Shown here: piece after piece, positions 56,801 to 64,000 of the stretch
Layout: every line of letters begins with the position of its first letter
Numbering within the stretch: position 1 is the stretch's first letter
Program-made: the position numbers and the translations under genes
Assembly (NCBI RefSeq): GCF_002906655.1
Contig: NZ_CP025795.1
Location: 744,001 to 808,000, forward strand
Reading direction: 5' to 3'
Source: Vibrio hyugaensis
GTDB taxonomy: Bacteria; Pseudomonadota; Gammaproteobacteria; Enterobacterales; Vibrionaceae
DNA: 64,000 bases
The notes under the pieces: generated by a model
The model's input: the letters and a program-made list of their open reading frames with translations, nothing else
What the model was told of the DNA's origin: nothing
Databases searched by the model: none

Positions 56801-58113
56801 TCTCTGTAGGCAAGGCGGTCATCACCGCGACGGGCGTTGCAAATGGTCAAACCTTTAGCGCCAGTGCGGAGTTGCAAGTGACGGATGCAGTGGTGAAATC
56901 ATTAGTCGTGGCGCCAAAGATAAGTGAAATACCTGTTGGTTTAACGTACTCGTTCACAGCAACGGCATATCTATCAGATGGCAGTGCTTTGGATGTGACT
57001 AAAGATGAGTCCATTAGCTGGAGTAGTGATAACGATGGTGCTACCAGTGTCAGTAATACAGAGGAAACTAAAGGTGATGTCGAAGGCCTTGCTGTAGGCA
57101 AAGCCATCATTACCGCGACAGGCGTTGCAAATGGCCAAACCTTTAGCGCTAGTGCGGAGTTGCAAGTAACAGATGCAGTTGTTATGGAGCTTCAAGTTTC
57201 TCCTGTAGAACGCTTGCTTCCCGTTGGAATAGAGAAAGAGTTTATTGCAACCTTGGTTTTTTCTGATGGCTCTGAGTTAAATGTCACTGATGATCCCTCA
57301 ATACATTGGAAAAGCGAAAATTCAGATGTTGCGACTGTTACTACCGGTTACATTTCCGGGAATGGAATTGTAAAAGGTATCTCTATTGGTAGCTCGGTTA
57401 TAGCTGTATCTGGGAAATTTGATGATGTTTTGTTCTCTGCTAGCGCGAATGTGGGTATAACTGAGGACAAGTTGCATGCGCTTTACATTGACGGGGCAGC
57501 AAGCATACCTGTGTATAATTATCTGGGACCTATCACAGAGCACTATAAAGTTTATGCTGAATATTCAGATATTGGAACGGTAGAGTATGTTGGGAGTTTG
57601 GATTGGGAAGTTGATATTTCTGTCATTGGGTTAGCTACTTTTGACCCTGTGTCTTATTCAATTACAACGAACCCTATGGCTCCAGAAATTGCAGGAAAAG
57701 TCACTTTGACTGCGTGTGTTAAAGATGGTGTTACTTGTGTTTCAAAAGAAGTGATATTGTTCACACAGATAATACAAGTTTTGGAAGATGATGTCGGAGG
57801 CGAGAGCCGAAGTTGTGAGGATCTTGGTTATAAGTCAATAAATGAAGCTGCATTTATTGAGATCTTCAATTCGGAGTTCAGACCTGCTGATGTTTCTAGT
57901 TGGGATTCTACTAGTCAATATTGGTCCTATGGCCTTACCGCTGATATTTTCGGAAGAATATTACCTCGAACTGCATCGGGGCCAGTAAAAAGGGCTGTTT
58001 ATATTGAAGATGGTGCCACAAGCCCAAGTACTGGAAGGGAATTTATAACAGATACATATGATTTGATTTCAAGTAGTTTTGGTAGGGCGAATTTGATTTG
58101 TAGTATCGATTGA
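53890..58113 (+). CDS. Giant lipoprotein with about twelve tandem Ig-like (BIg2-type) domains
   Basis: A 1407-residue surface-type protein. GTG 53890 follows GAGGAAG by about 8 bases; the first residues MRYIVFLFTLLILSGC form a signal peptide with lipobox LSGC, so it should be lipid-anchored. From residue 30 to about 1190 it consists of about twelve repeats of 96-100 residues, each with TAYLSDGSALDVT, ISWSSDN, GLAVGKAIITATG and GQTFSASAEL, the pattern of bacterial Ig-like group 2 domains. Repeats 2-11 are nearly identical; the first and twelfth are divergent. The final 215 residues are unique, with a cysteine pair near the end. The role may be adhesion or surface structure; this is inference. 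Confidence 0.85.
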   Translation: MRYIVFLFTLLILSGCNNGDQGLLGEPGVLPEKVTELNVSPKVSKTPVGFSMSYKAEALLSNKLSYDVTNEEYITWHSSNNEVAVVNHKGIVTTVSEGDVIITATGIADDQTFSASAELQVTGAVVESLVITPKVGEIPVGLKHPFVATAYLSDGSALDVTKDEAISWSSDNSAVASVSNAEETKGSAKGLAVGTAIITATGVANGQTFSASAELQVTDAVVKSLVITPKVSEIPVGLKHPFIATAYLSDGSALDVTKDEAISWSSDNSAVASVSNTEETKGSAKGLAVGKATITATGVANGQTFSAIAELEVTGAVVESLVVTPKVSESPVGLKHPFIATAYLSDGSALDVTKDEAISWSSDNSAVASVSNTDETKGSAKGLAVGTAIITATGVANGQTFSASAELEVTGAVVESLVVTPKVSESPVGLKHPFIATAYLSDGSALDVTKDEIISWSSDNNEVASVSNAEETKGSAKGLAVGKAIITATGVVNGQTFSASAEFEVTDAVVESLVVTPKVSEIPVGLKHLFIATAYLSDGSALDVTKDEAISWSSDNNEVASVSNTGETKGSAKGSAKGLAVGKAIITATGAVNGQIFSASAELQVTDAVVESLVVTPKVSEIPVGLKHLFIATAYLSDGSALDVTKDEAISWSSDNNEVASVSNTGETKGSAKGSAKGLAVGKAIITATGAVNGQTFSASAELQVTDAVVESLVVTPKVSEIPVGLKHPFIATAYLSDGSALDVTKDEAISWSSDNNEVASISNTGETKGSAKGSAKGHAVGKAIITATGVANGQTFSASAELQVTDAVVESLVVTPKVSESPVGLKHPFIATAYLSDGSTLDVTKDEAISWSSDDNEVASVSNTEETKGSAKGLAVGKAIITATGVANGQTFSASAELQVTDAVVESLVITPEISEIPVGLTQPFTATAYLSDGSVLDVTKDEAISWGSDNDVATNVSNADETKGHVEGISVGKAVITATGVANGQTFSASAELQVTDAVVKSLVVAPKISEIPVGLTYSFTATAYLSDGSALDVTKDESISWSSDNDGATSVSNTEETKGDVEGLAVGKAIITATGVANGQTFSASAELQVTDAVVMELQVSPVERLLPVGIEKEFIATLVFSDGSELNVTDDPSIHWKSENSDVATVTTGYISGNGIVKGISIGSSVIAVSGKFDDVLFSASANVGITEDKLHALYIDGAASIPVYNYLGPITEHYKVYAEYSDIGTVEYVGSLDWEVDISVIGLATFDPVSYSITTNPMAPEIAGKVTLTACVKDGVTCVSKEVILFTQIIQVLEDDVGGESRSCEDLGYKSINEAAFIEIFNSEFRPADVSSWDSTSQYWSYGLTADIFGRILPRTASGPVKRAVYIEDGATSPSTGREFITDTYDLISSSFGRANLICSID
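54262..57177 (+). repeat. Ten near-identical tandem DNA repeats of 288-300 bp
   Basis: Units begin at 54262, 54550, 54838, 55126, 55414, 55714, 56014, 56314, 56602 and 56890. Three consecutive units (from 55414, 55714 and 56014) are 12 bases longer because GGTTCAGCCAAA is duplicated, giving GSAKGSAKG. The high DNA identity suggests recent expansion or gene conversion. Confidence 0.9.
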
Positions 58114-58210
58114 TAGCTAAATACTGTAGGTTAGAGCGATTATTGGGAATACCTAGTTATCGTCACCGCTTAAACTCTCATATTTAAGTGAAAGCTTGTT
58201 GGAAATTAAA

Positions 58211-58241
58211 AGACAGAACATGCAAATGTTCTGTCTTTTTT
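58211..58241. terminator. Terminator after the repeat lipoprotein
   Basis: AGACAGAACAT (58211-58221) pairs exactly with ATGTTCTGTCT (58226-58236) over a GCAA loop, with TTTTT after it. Confidence 0.87.
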
Positions 58242-58363
58242 GATGTTAATTCCATGAGCTCTTTAAATTGCTTTGCACGAATTATATCACCCTTAGATGC
58301 TATCTTTTGTTCTTTTGTACTTCGTAAGATGCTCTTTTTCATAGCAGAAGCATAGGTGAACAT

Positions 58364-58639
58364 ATGGCTAATCGAGTGTATTTAGAGTTAGCAAAGCAAG
58401 CTGGCGATAATGAAAGAGAATACGAATGGGGCATGGCTTGCGAACTTTGGTTAGAAGCTGCCTCAAAAGCACCTGAAAGTAGCACGGATAGGTACTGGGC
58501 ACTACTTCGTTCAGATTTTTGCCGCTCACGTGGTAGAGAGCATAGTATGTGCTTTATACCTGAGACGTTCGATCAAAGGGAGGAGAAGAGAGAGGCGTTA
58601 CGTGGCCTGAGTCGACTTAACTATCTGAAAGATAATTGA
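58364..58639 (+). CDS. ANR-family small transcription regulator
   Basis: A 91-residue protein that matches the ANR family (named for AraC negative regulators, such as Aar of enteroaggregative E. coli and related Vibrio proteins). The pattern is LAKQAGDNEREYEWGMACELWLEAASKA followed by RYWALLRSDFCRSRG, seen at about residues 8-55 (shown in part). ANR proteins bind AraC-family activators or H-NS and damp virulence or surface genes. Its position after the repeat lipoprotein suggests, but does not prove, a link. Confidence 0.75.
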   Translation: MANRVYLELAKQAGDNEREYEWGMACELWLEAASKAPESSTDRYWALLRSDFCRSRGREHSMCFIPETFDQREEKREALRGLSRLNYLKDN

Positions 58640-58784
58640 AGAAGGATCTTTTACTCAGTCCTTAGTAAAACCTTAAAGAAGCGTTTAGTTCTCGAGACTT
58701 ATCTTTCAGAGGTTCTTGATGTCGTGTAAGAAAAATCTGAGAGTAATAAAGACATATTTCTAAATCAGGAAAAATTTAATAACC

Positions 58785-58911
58785 TCCCCCTATAGTTGGC
58801 GACATTGATCGATAGAGAATACCTATAGAAGTATTCAAGGCTTTTAATGCAATTTCTAACCTAGAAGTACGGTTTTATAAAATTACATTTCGAGTTTTAT
58901 AGTGAGGGGGA
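58785..58911 (+). promoter_or_regulatory. Possible leader that masks the ribosome site of the next gene
   Basis: TCCCCCT (58785-58791) is the exact complement of AGGGGGA (58905-58911), which contains the ribosome-binding site of the gene starting at 58918. If both are on one transcript the site could be masked by pairing. Confidence 0.3.
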
Positions 58912-58917
58912 AGTGAT

Positions 58918-59940
58918 ATGACTTATTGTTTTCAAGATGAACTGAGTCGATGGGTGGATACTAGAGGTATTTCTCGAAAAGATCTTATCGCATTATTACA
59001 GAATAAGGATTATGAACAGTTTAAAGGTCTAGACGCTATAACTCTTAGTCGGTGGTTTACAGGTAAAAGTGTGCCACCAATATACAAGCAGCTTTATATT
59101 GCTAGGTGTTTGGATATCGATTTGATAGAGGTGCTTTTACGTATGGATCTATCAAAAATTCGTTACTCCAACAAACATGATATTGTTATCAGTGCATTAG
59201 TTAGGGCACTTGATTTCTCTATCTCTAATCTCTCTTATCGCAAGGTTTCTGGACCACTTAAAAGCGAAATCAAAAGTCTGACGTTTGATGAGTACTCAGA
59301 CATGTTCAAAGAGTTCAACCACAATATCTCACCGTTGAAGCGTTTCTATCAAGACCTTCAAGAGAAAGCGAGTGAAGTGAAGTATCAATGCGTTTTGATT
59401 AAAAACGATCAAGATGCCACGGTTGGTCATTGGTACGGCATGATGAACATCGAAGGTATTAATGGGTTTTCTTCATTCATTACCATCCCACAGGAAGTTG
59501 CCGAACGCAGTTGTTTGATTGGTGTGGGGTACTATACAAACTCCGCTCATTATTTTGAATTGATCGTTCAGGCACTTTGCTATTACTTAATCAGATATTC
59601 TGGTAAGAAAGAATACGCTTACTTCTTTATTGTCGATTTCCAACCGCTGGTCGCTTTCAGTAAACTGGTCTTTAATGCAGAAGAGGTAAAGTACTACCCG
59701 CCAAAAGAGAAAGGTAGCATGGGCGTCTACCTCTTTAGACACAATATAATCAAGTCGATATCTAATCCGGTACTCTTAAAAAAGGTCAAAGAAAAGCTCG
59801 AATGCCTCGATAACTGCGTTCCAGACTGTAACTTGTGCAATCTTCGTGACTTTAGAAAAGATGAAATTCCAATCGGTCGTGCAATCCCGTTTTTAGATGT
59901 GACCGAATCTATCTCGAAAATTGGCGTGAGTCTGGATTGA
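58918..59940 (+). CDS. Helix-turn-helix protein with cysteine cluster, unknown
   Basis: A 340-residue protein. Residues 5-75 look like a Cro-type helix-turn-helix (RWVDTRGISRKDLIALLQ and ITLSRWFTGKSVPPIYKQL). A central alpha/beta region (about 135-290) has YFFIVDFQPLVAFSKLVF and could bind a ligand or acyl group. Near the C-terminus a cluster CLDNCVPDCNLCNLRDF (spacing C-x3-C-x3-C-x2-C, about residues 300-311) could bind a metal or Fe-S cluster. I do not recognise the family. It has a very strong ribosome site. Confidence 0.6.
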   Translation: MTYCFQDELSRWVDTRGISRKDLIALLQNKDYEQFKGLDAITLSRWFTGKSVPPIYKQLYIARCLDIDLIEVLLRMDLSKIRYSNKHDIVISALVRALDFSISNLSYRKVSGPLKSEIKSLTFDEYSDMFKEFNHNISPLKRFYQDLQEKASEVKYQCVLIKNDQDATVGHWYGMMNIEGINGFSSFITIPQEVAERSCLIGVGYYTNSAHYFELIVQALCYYLIRYSGKKEYAYFFIVDFQPLVAFSKLVFNAEEVKYYPPKEKGSMGVYLFRHNIIKSISNPVLLKKVKEKLECLDNCVPDCNLCNLRDFRKDEIPIGRAIPFLDVTESISKIGVSLD

Positions 59941-60027
59941 TTTCAATGTCGCGAAATGGCAATTCTATTTCCGAGTCGCTCGATATGATGCAACGGTATT
60001 GAGACAACTGACTCGGAGATAGAAACC

Positions 60028-61290
60028 ATGAGTATCGTAATTAAAAATGCCAACGTGTTTAACGGTGTAGGTGAGCAACTTCTGAATAATGTGGATCTTC
60101 TGATTGAAAACAACTTAATCACGCAAATCGGGAAAGTGGATGACTCGAATGCTGATCAAGTCATTGATGCCGAAGGAAAAACGGTGATGCCAGGTTTGAT
60201 TGATGCGCACGTGCACATCACGCTATCAGCGCCTTTCAACGAGATTGATACCATGACGCGTGAAGAAGTGGCGATTCGTTCAGCGAAAATTTCAGAAGAG
60301 ATGTTGATGCGCGGATTTACTACCATTCGTGATGTGGCCGGTAATACCCTAGGTTTGAAGAACAGTATCGATAAAGGTTATGCCAAAGGTCCACGCATTC
60401 TGCCATCTATGGCTGCAATCTCGCAAACCAGTGGTCACGCTGACTACCGTCAAAACCAAGCTCAAGAACGTTTAGCGAATGGTCATGAAGATTCTCCAAT
60501 GATGAAGTTGGGTGCAATGAAGGTCGCTGATGGTCGTGCTGAAGTGTTGAAAGCCGTTCGTGAGCAGTTATTTATGGGGGCGTCACAAATCAAAGTGATG
60601 GCAGGTGGTGGTGCATCCTCGACGTTCGATCCACTGGATACGTTGCAATACACGTTAGATGAAATGAAAGCGGCGGTGGAAGCGGCAAGCGATTATGGAA
60701 CCTATGTGGCGGCTCATATTCATACAGCGCCAGCGATGAAACGTGCCGCAGAGGCAGGCGTAATGTCCTTTGAGCACGCCACCATTATGGATGAAGAAAT
60801 CGCTCAAATTGTGAAAGAGAAAGGCATTTGGCTTGTTCCATCATACTTCACGTCATCATTGATTGCAGAACGTAAGATCCCGTTGCCAAACGAAGAGACT
60901 TACCGAAAAACCGAGCGCGTTGGTAAGGCGATGTTTAAGTCGGCAGACCTTATCAAGAAATACGATATTCAAAACCTCGCATTTGGTACTGACTGTGTAG
61001 GCGAAACCAATGTACATGCAACGCAACTGAATGAACTTCGTGCAATTGAGAAAACGTTCGACACCATCACTGCGCTGCGCATGGCGACATCAAACTGTGG
61101 TCGTCTATTCGAAATGTCGACTTACCAACACCCATACCAAGAAGGTAAATTGGGTCAAATCGTTGAAGGTGCTTACGCAGACTTACTGATCATCGATGGG
61201 AACCCATTAGAGGGTGTGGAATGTATCGCAAATACTGAAACACAAAAGTTGATCATGAAAGACGGTCTGGTTTACAAGAACACGCTATAA
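60028..61290 (+). CDS. Amidohydrolase, metal-dependent (prolidase/imidazolonepropionase-like)
   Basis: A 420-residue enzyme of the amidohydrolase superfamily. The metal site is complete: HxH in IDAHVHITLS (about residues 60-66), the lysine that is probably carboxylated in ASQIKVMAGGGASS, His in YVAAHIHTAPA and FEHATIM, and Asp in LAFGTDCVGE. This set fits the binuclear Xaa-Pro dipeptidase-like branch that acts on N-acyl or cyclic amides. There is no signal peptide. Substrate unknown. A terminator follows at 61310. Confidence 0.88.
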   Translation: MSIVIKNANVFNGVGEQLLNNVDLLIENNLITQIGKVDDSNADQVIDAEGKTVMPGLIDAHVHITLSAPFNEIDTMTREEVAIRSAKISEEMLMRGFTTIRDVAGNTLGLKNSIDKGYAKGPRILPSMAAISQTSGHADYRQNQAQERLANGHEDSPMMKLGAMKVADGRAEVLKAVREQLFMGASQIKVMAGGGASSTFDPLDTLQYTLDEMKAAVEAASDYGTYVAAHIHTAPAMKRAAEAGVMSFEHATIMDEEIAQIVKEKGIWLVPSYFTSSLIAERKIPLPNEETYRKTERVGKAMFKSADLIKKYDIQNLAFGTDCVGETNVHATQLNELRAIEKTFDTITALRMATSNCGRLFEMSTYQHPYQEGKLGQIVEGAYADLLIIDGNPLEGVECIANTETQKLIMKDGLVYKNTL

Positions 61291-61309
61291 GCGAATTACC
61301 TCCCTTACT

Positions 61310-61335
61310 AAAGGTGCTCATTGAGCACCTTTTTG
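61310..61335 (+). terminator. Terminator after the amidohydrolase
   Basis: AAAGGTGCTC (61310-61319) pairs with GAGCACCTTT (61323-61332), followed by further T. Confidence 0.85.
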
Positions 61336-61510
61336 CGTTTTAAACCGTGTGTAATTAGTTAATAAAAAGCGCGAATGGAACTCTCCAGTGTTCTGTCCAA
61401 ACAGTTATATGAGGGACAGTTGTTCTAGGTAGTCCGAGGAAGTGGAGTAAACGGCAACAGGTGAATGAGTTAAAGAAAGAAAATGACCAGACAATATGGA
61501 AGATGAATAA

Positions 61511-61538
61511 AAACCGCGCCTTAAATAAGGCACGGTTT
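61511..61538 (-). terminator. Terminator of the small minus-strand gene
   Basis: AAACCG and GCCTT (61511-61522) pair with AAGGC and CGGTTT (61527-61538), with one mismatch. On the minus strand it is followed by TTTATTC, 60 bases after the stop of the 53-codon gene. Confidence 0.6.
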
Positions 61539-61596
61539 TAATAAAGAAGGTTCTCGATTGAAAGAGGGAGAGAAGTAGAAGGGGACTCGAACGAGT

Positions 61597-61758
61597 TTAC
61601 TTCATAACATAACGGTAAGTTTTAACGGCCAACCAACAAAGGGCTTTGAATAAAATATTTACGGTTTTGAAGGCAACTTTGCCAATTGTCATCATTAACT
61701 CGCCAGCAACCGTCAGGCAAGTGTGTAAATCAGTTTGTTTGAACTCTGCGTAAGTCAT
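61597..61758 (-). CDS. Small protein of 53 residues, unknown
   Basis: A minus-strand frame from ATG 61758 to TAA 61597 encodes MTYAEFKQTDLHTCLTVAGE..., with a mostly hydrophobic, Lys-spaced second half (MMTIGKVAFKTVNILFKAL and CWLAVKTYRYVMK) that could be amphipathic and lie on or in the membrane. GAGAG lies a few bases upstream and a terminator hairpin lies just downstream on the same strand. I do not recognise it, but the gene signals fit together. Confidence 0.5.
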   Translation of the reverse strand: MTYAEFKQTDLHTCLTVAGELMMTIGKVAFKTVNILFKALCWLAVKTYRYVMK

Positions 61759-61952
61759 ATTTGTCTCTCATTTTTTAAGTGGGGGACTCCTGTCGCTCAA
61801 TGCATACCCTGTAGCGATATAGTAGGAATAAGGGAGAACATGGGCTTACCATTTAGCGCCACTCTCGACGTAAAGATAGAAAATTAATATTGGTTTGACT
61901 CTCTAAAGATACTTCCCATGAATTTATTGATTGGCGCTGAATAAATACAAAA

Positions 61953-61980
61953 AAAGCCACCACTAACAAGTGATGGCTTT
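61953..61980 (-). terminator. Terminator of the small secreted-protein gene
   Basis: On the minus strand AAGCCATCAC and GTGGTGGCTT form a hairpin (61953-61980 with one wobble), followed by a run of T. Confidence 0.8.
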
Positions 61981-61997
61981 GCTGGATTCTGGTGCTA

Positions 61998-62318
61998 TTA
62001 GTATTTCACAAATAACATTTTTCTGAGGCTGTTGCAGCGAGATTTGTCCAGCGGATCGCCAAGGTATTCACCATCCTCAGCTGCTTTCTTCATAACAAGC
62101 GCTCTCGCTCGGTCATCGCTGTCTAGATCTTGGTATTCTTCCAAGGTTTTCAGCTTCAATAAGCGATACTTTGATTTGTCTTTGCCTGATGCGATGTGGT
62201 CGTAACAGTAACTCATTGCTCCAGCGTTTGCGCCAATCTTGCTGGCGTCAGTGATCGCGTAAGCATTAAAACCGATGGTGCTAGTCAGTAAAATCAAAAG
62301 GGCGTTATGTGCTTTCAT
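61998..62318 (-). CDS. Small secreted protein, unknown
   Basis: A 106-residue protein with signal peptide MKAHNALLILLTSTIGFNAY and a mature part of about 85 residues, charged and probably helical, with two cysteines (MSYCYDHI and SRCNSLRK) that could pair. GGAAAG lies 4 bases before ATG 62318, so I prefer this over the longer frame from 62339. It resembles small periplasmic proteins in general, but I do not recognise a family. Confidence 0.65.
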   Translation of the reverse strand: MKAHNALLILLTSTIGFNAYAITDASKIGANAGAMSYCYDHIASGKDKSKYRLLKLKTLEEYQDLDSDDRARALVMKKAAEDGEYLGDPLDKSRCNSLRKMLFVKY

Positions 62319-62523
62319 TTTCTTTCCAAATTCAATCAATCTGATGAGTAATGTAAAGATGAATGACGTTCAAAAATTGCCATTAAGCGACATTGACGAA
62401 GAACAAATCACGATACTTATTTTGTCAGAACCATGTCAGCGATGAACGCGTGGCGCGAATTGGTAAATCTTAATTGCTTGAATTCAATAATCTCTGCTTA
62501 TCGAATCATTCGGAGCACGCATT

Positions 62524-63597
62524 ATGAATGCGAGACAATTTACTAGCGACACCAAGCGAAAGTTCCTTCCTTTTGTTTATCTGTTAACTATTACAGGTTG
62601 GGGAATTTATACTCTTACGCATGACTATAGTTGGCAGGCTCTCATGTTGCTTGTCATCGGGTTGATGATGGTGTTGCGTAACTATCAACTAGAGAGCAGG
62701 CGTATTGATGAAAAGATTGCCGGCATTGCCGCGCACTCAATAACCGGGGTGGTTATCCTTAACCAGCACCAGCGCATTGACTTTGCTAATAAGAGTTTTG
62801 CTAAGTTAATTGGTTATACTCGCTCCCAACTAAACGGTGAAAACCTTACCCAATATGGTTTTAGTACCTTGAATGAGGCGCTAGATAAGCTTGGTGCAAA
62901 AGCCCATTGGAAAGGTGAGATTAAAGTCACCAATCGCTTTGGTGATCACTTAACACTCGATACTCATGTGACTCATTATGAAATGGGGGTGGGAATGAGA
63001 GACCGTTATGTCGTGAGCTTTAGAGATATCAGTCGCCGTGCTCGTTTAGAGAACAAGCTAAAGAACCTTGCTGAAAAAGATCCACTGACTGGCTGCTGGA
63101 ATCGTCGTCGTTTTGACAAAGAGTTAGCGCGTCATGCGACTATCGCTGACCGTTACGAGGCTTCTAATACCACGTTAGCCATTATCGATATTGACCACTT
63201 CAAACAAATCAACGACCAACATGGCCATGATGTTGGTGATCAAGTGCTCAAAGAACTGGGAAAGTTGATGCAAGCGCAGTGTCGAGAGACAGACATCGTC
63301 GCTCGTGTTGGCGGAGAAGAGTTCGCCATCATCATGCCAGAGACCAACGTTCGTAATGCATTTGAAGCAATTTATCGTCTGAAAGAAACCATTCAATCGA
63401 AAAGCGTATTGGGCATTACTATCAGTAGCGGTATTACCATGATCAATCGCTCGGTTGAGCAAAGCTACCGTATGGCGGACAAGGCATTGTATAGGGCGAA
63501 AACCTTAGGGCGAAACCGAGTTTGTAGCGCTGAGCGTGAACAAGTGAGTAGACATCATTCTGAGGTGGAAGATCTGACGGTAATCAATAATAAATAG
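62524..63597 (+). CDS. Membrane PAS-GGDEF diguanylate cyclase
   Basis: A 357-residue protein with two N-terminal membrane helices (about residues 16-50), a PAS domain (about 65-165: IAAHSITGVVILNQHQRIDF in its first strand) and a GGDEF domain (about 175-340). The active site RVGGEEF is intact and the inhibitory I-site RETD lies five residues before it, so it should make c-di-GMP and be subject to product inhibition. It is the opposite activity to the GGDEF-EAL protein at 22682-24973. Confidence 0.92.
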   Translation: MNARQFTSDTKRKFLPFVYLLTITGWGIYTLTHDYSWQALMLLVIGLMMVLRNYQLESRRIDEKIAGIAAHSITGVVILNQHQRIDFANKSFAKLIGYTRSQLNGENLTQYGFSTLNEALDKLGAKAHWKGEIKVTNRFGDHLTLDTHVTHYEMGVGMRDRYVVSFRDISRRARLENKLKNLAEKDPLTGCWNRRRFDKELARHATIADRYEASNTTLAIIDIDHFKQINDQHGHDVGDQVLKELGKLMQAQCRETDIVARVGGEEFAIIMPETNVRNAFEAIYRLKETIQSKSVLGITISSGITMINRSVEQSYRMADKALYRAKTLGRNRVCSAEREQVSRHHSEVEDLTVINNK

Positions 63598-64000
63598 TCT
63601 ATTTATGAAGGTTGATTTGTTTACATTTGATAACACGTTGGAGAACGGTTCGGCATTCCTTGCTCAATTGATATCTCTAAAATTAAAAGAGTAGAAATTA
63701 TTTGAGTTCGATGTATTTATCTTTGTTTATGCTTTTGATGTGTATGTGTTGCTCATGCCGATTTGTGTCGATAAATATTGGTTAATTGACTTTAATTATT
63801 GATTTATAATAATTTTACTCTTTCATTTTCGATTGTTAACACTCCGTTAATCTCACTTTACCAATGTTTTAGTAATGATTATTATCGAAAGTATTCAGCT
63901 GTTTCTGATCTTTTTTCTAGATAATTGGTTTGAGTTCGAACTAATTTTAAGGCATTTTATATTTAACTAACCGTTCAATTAAAAATAACAAGGATGCAAA
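63598..64000. other. AT-rich region at the right edge, upstream of an unseen gene
   Basis: No gene is visible in these 403 bases. AATGATTATTATCG at about 63875-63889 resembles half of a Fur-type or other AT-rich operator. AAGGA at 63990-63994 looks like a ribosome site for a gene that begins beyond the window. Confidence 0.4.

Noticed and set aside
54262..57177. Regular repeats that might be read as a CRISPR array.
   Set aside because: Units are 288-300 bp and coding throughout, without short repeats and unique spacers, and no cas genes are present.

Overview
The window looks like part of the second chromosome of a luminous marine Vibrio of the Harveyi clade. The clearest marker is a complete luxCDABEGH operon without linked luxI or autoinducer-type luxR. 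LuxA (355 aa) and LuxB (324 aa) have the lengths of the V. harveyi subunits, and LuxA keeps His44, His45 and Cys106. The chromosome II assignment is inferred from the mix of genes (cox cluster, second tkt/tal pair, chitinase, lux, sensory proteins). The species cannot be fixed from sequence alone.

Layout. 0-2.4 kb: end of an unknown membrane protein, a GNAT acetyltransferase and a phosphohexomutase. 2.7-10.5 kb: an aa3-type cytochrome c oxidase cluster (coxB, coxA, ctaG, coxC, an opposed DUF2909-type gene, SURF1, a CxxxC assembly-like protein, ctaA, ctaB). 11-16.6 kb: OmpA, Phe-type DAHP synthase, an MFS transporter and an Aer-like chemoreceptor. 16.7-21.2 kb: transaldolase and transketolase opposite a SorC-family regulator, with several palindromes in the shared promoter region. 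21.3-28.9 kb: GH18 chitinase, a GGDEF-EAL protein, a mercaptopyruvate sulfurtransferase-like protein, a small membrane protein, and a lipoprotein/LruC-domain pair. 29.0-36.7 kb: lux promoter region and operon. 36.8-44 kb: moeA-moeB, folE, an NRAMP-related transporter, a TDT-family transporter and a ClC exchanger. 44-51.5 kb: two possible small transcripts, a secreted protein, an HTH regulator, an aldo/keto reductase, a REC-CheC/PAS pair, NAD(P)HX repair enzyme and guaC with a PurR-like operator. 51.5-60 kb is the most accessory-looking stretch: large gene-poor gaps, an OmpA paralogue, a 1407-residue lipoprotein built from about twelve Ig-like (BIg2-type) repeats, an ANR-family regulator and an unfamiliar HTH protein. 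60-64 kb: an amidohydrolase, two small envelope proteins and a diguanylate cyclase.

How the genes work together. The cox cluster encodes oxidase subunits, copper insertion factors and heme A synthesis in one directional run. The lux operon encodes the fatty acid reductase complex (LuxC, LuxD, LuxE), luciferase (LuxA, LuxB), a flavin reductase (LuxG) and a DHBP-synthase-like protein for riboflavin supply (LuxH). Tal and Tkt form the non-oxidative pentose phosphate branch, probably under the adjacent SorC regulator.

I found no CRISPR array, insertion sequence, tRNA or rRNA. No single locus stands out as a wholly new system. The items I would look at first are: the unassigned structured RNA candidate near 44.4 kb, the lux promoter palindromes and direct repeat, the SorC operator array, the NRAMP-related transporter with altered metal-site motifs and a leader hairpin, and the tandem-repeat lipoprotein with its neighbouring regulators. 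All homology statements come from recognising motifs and families, not from a database search.
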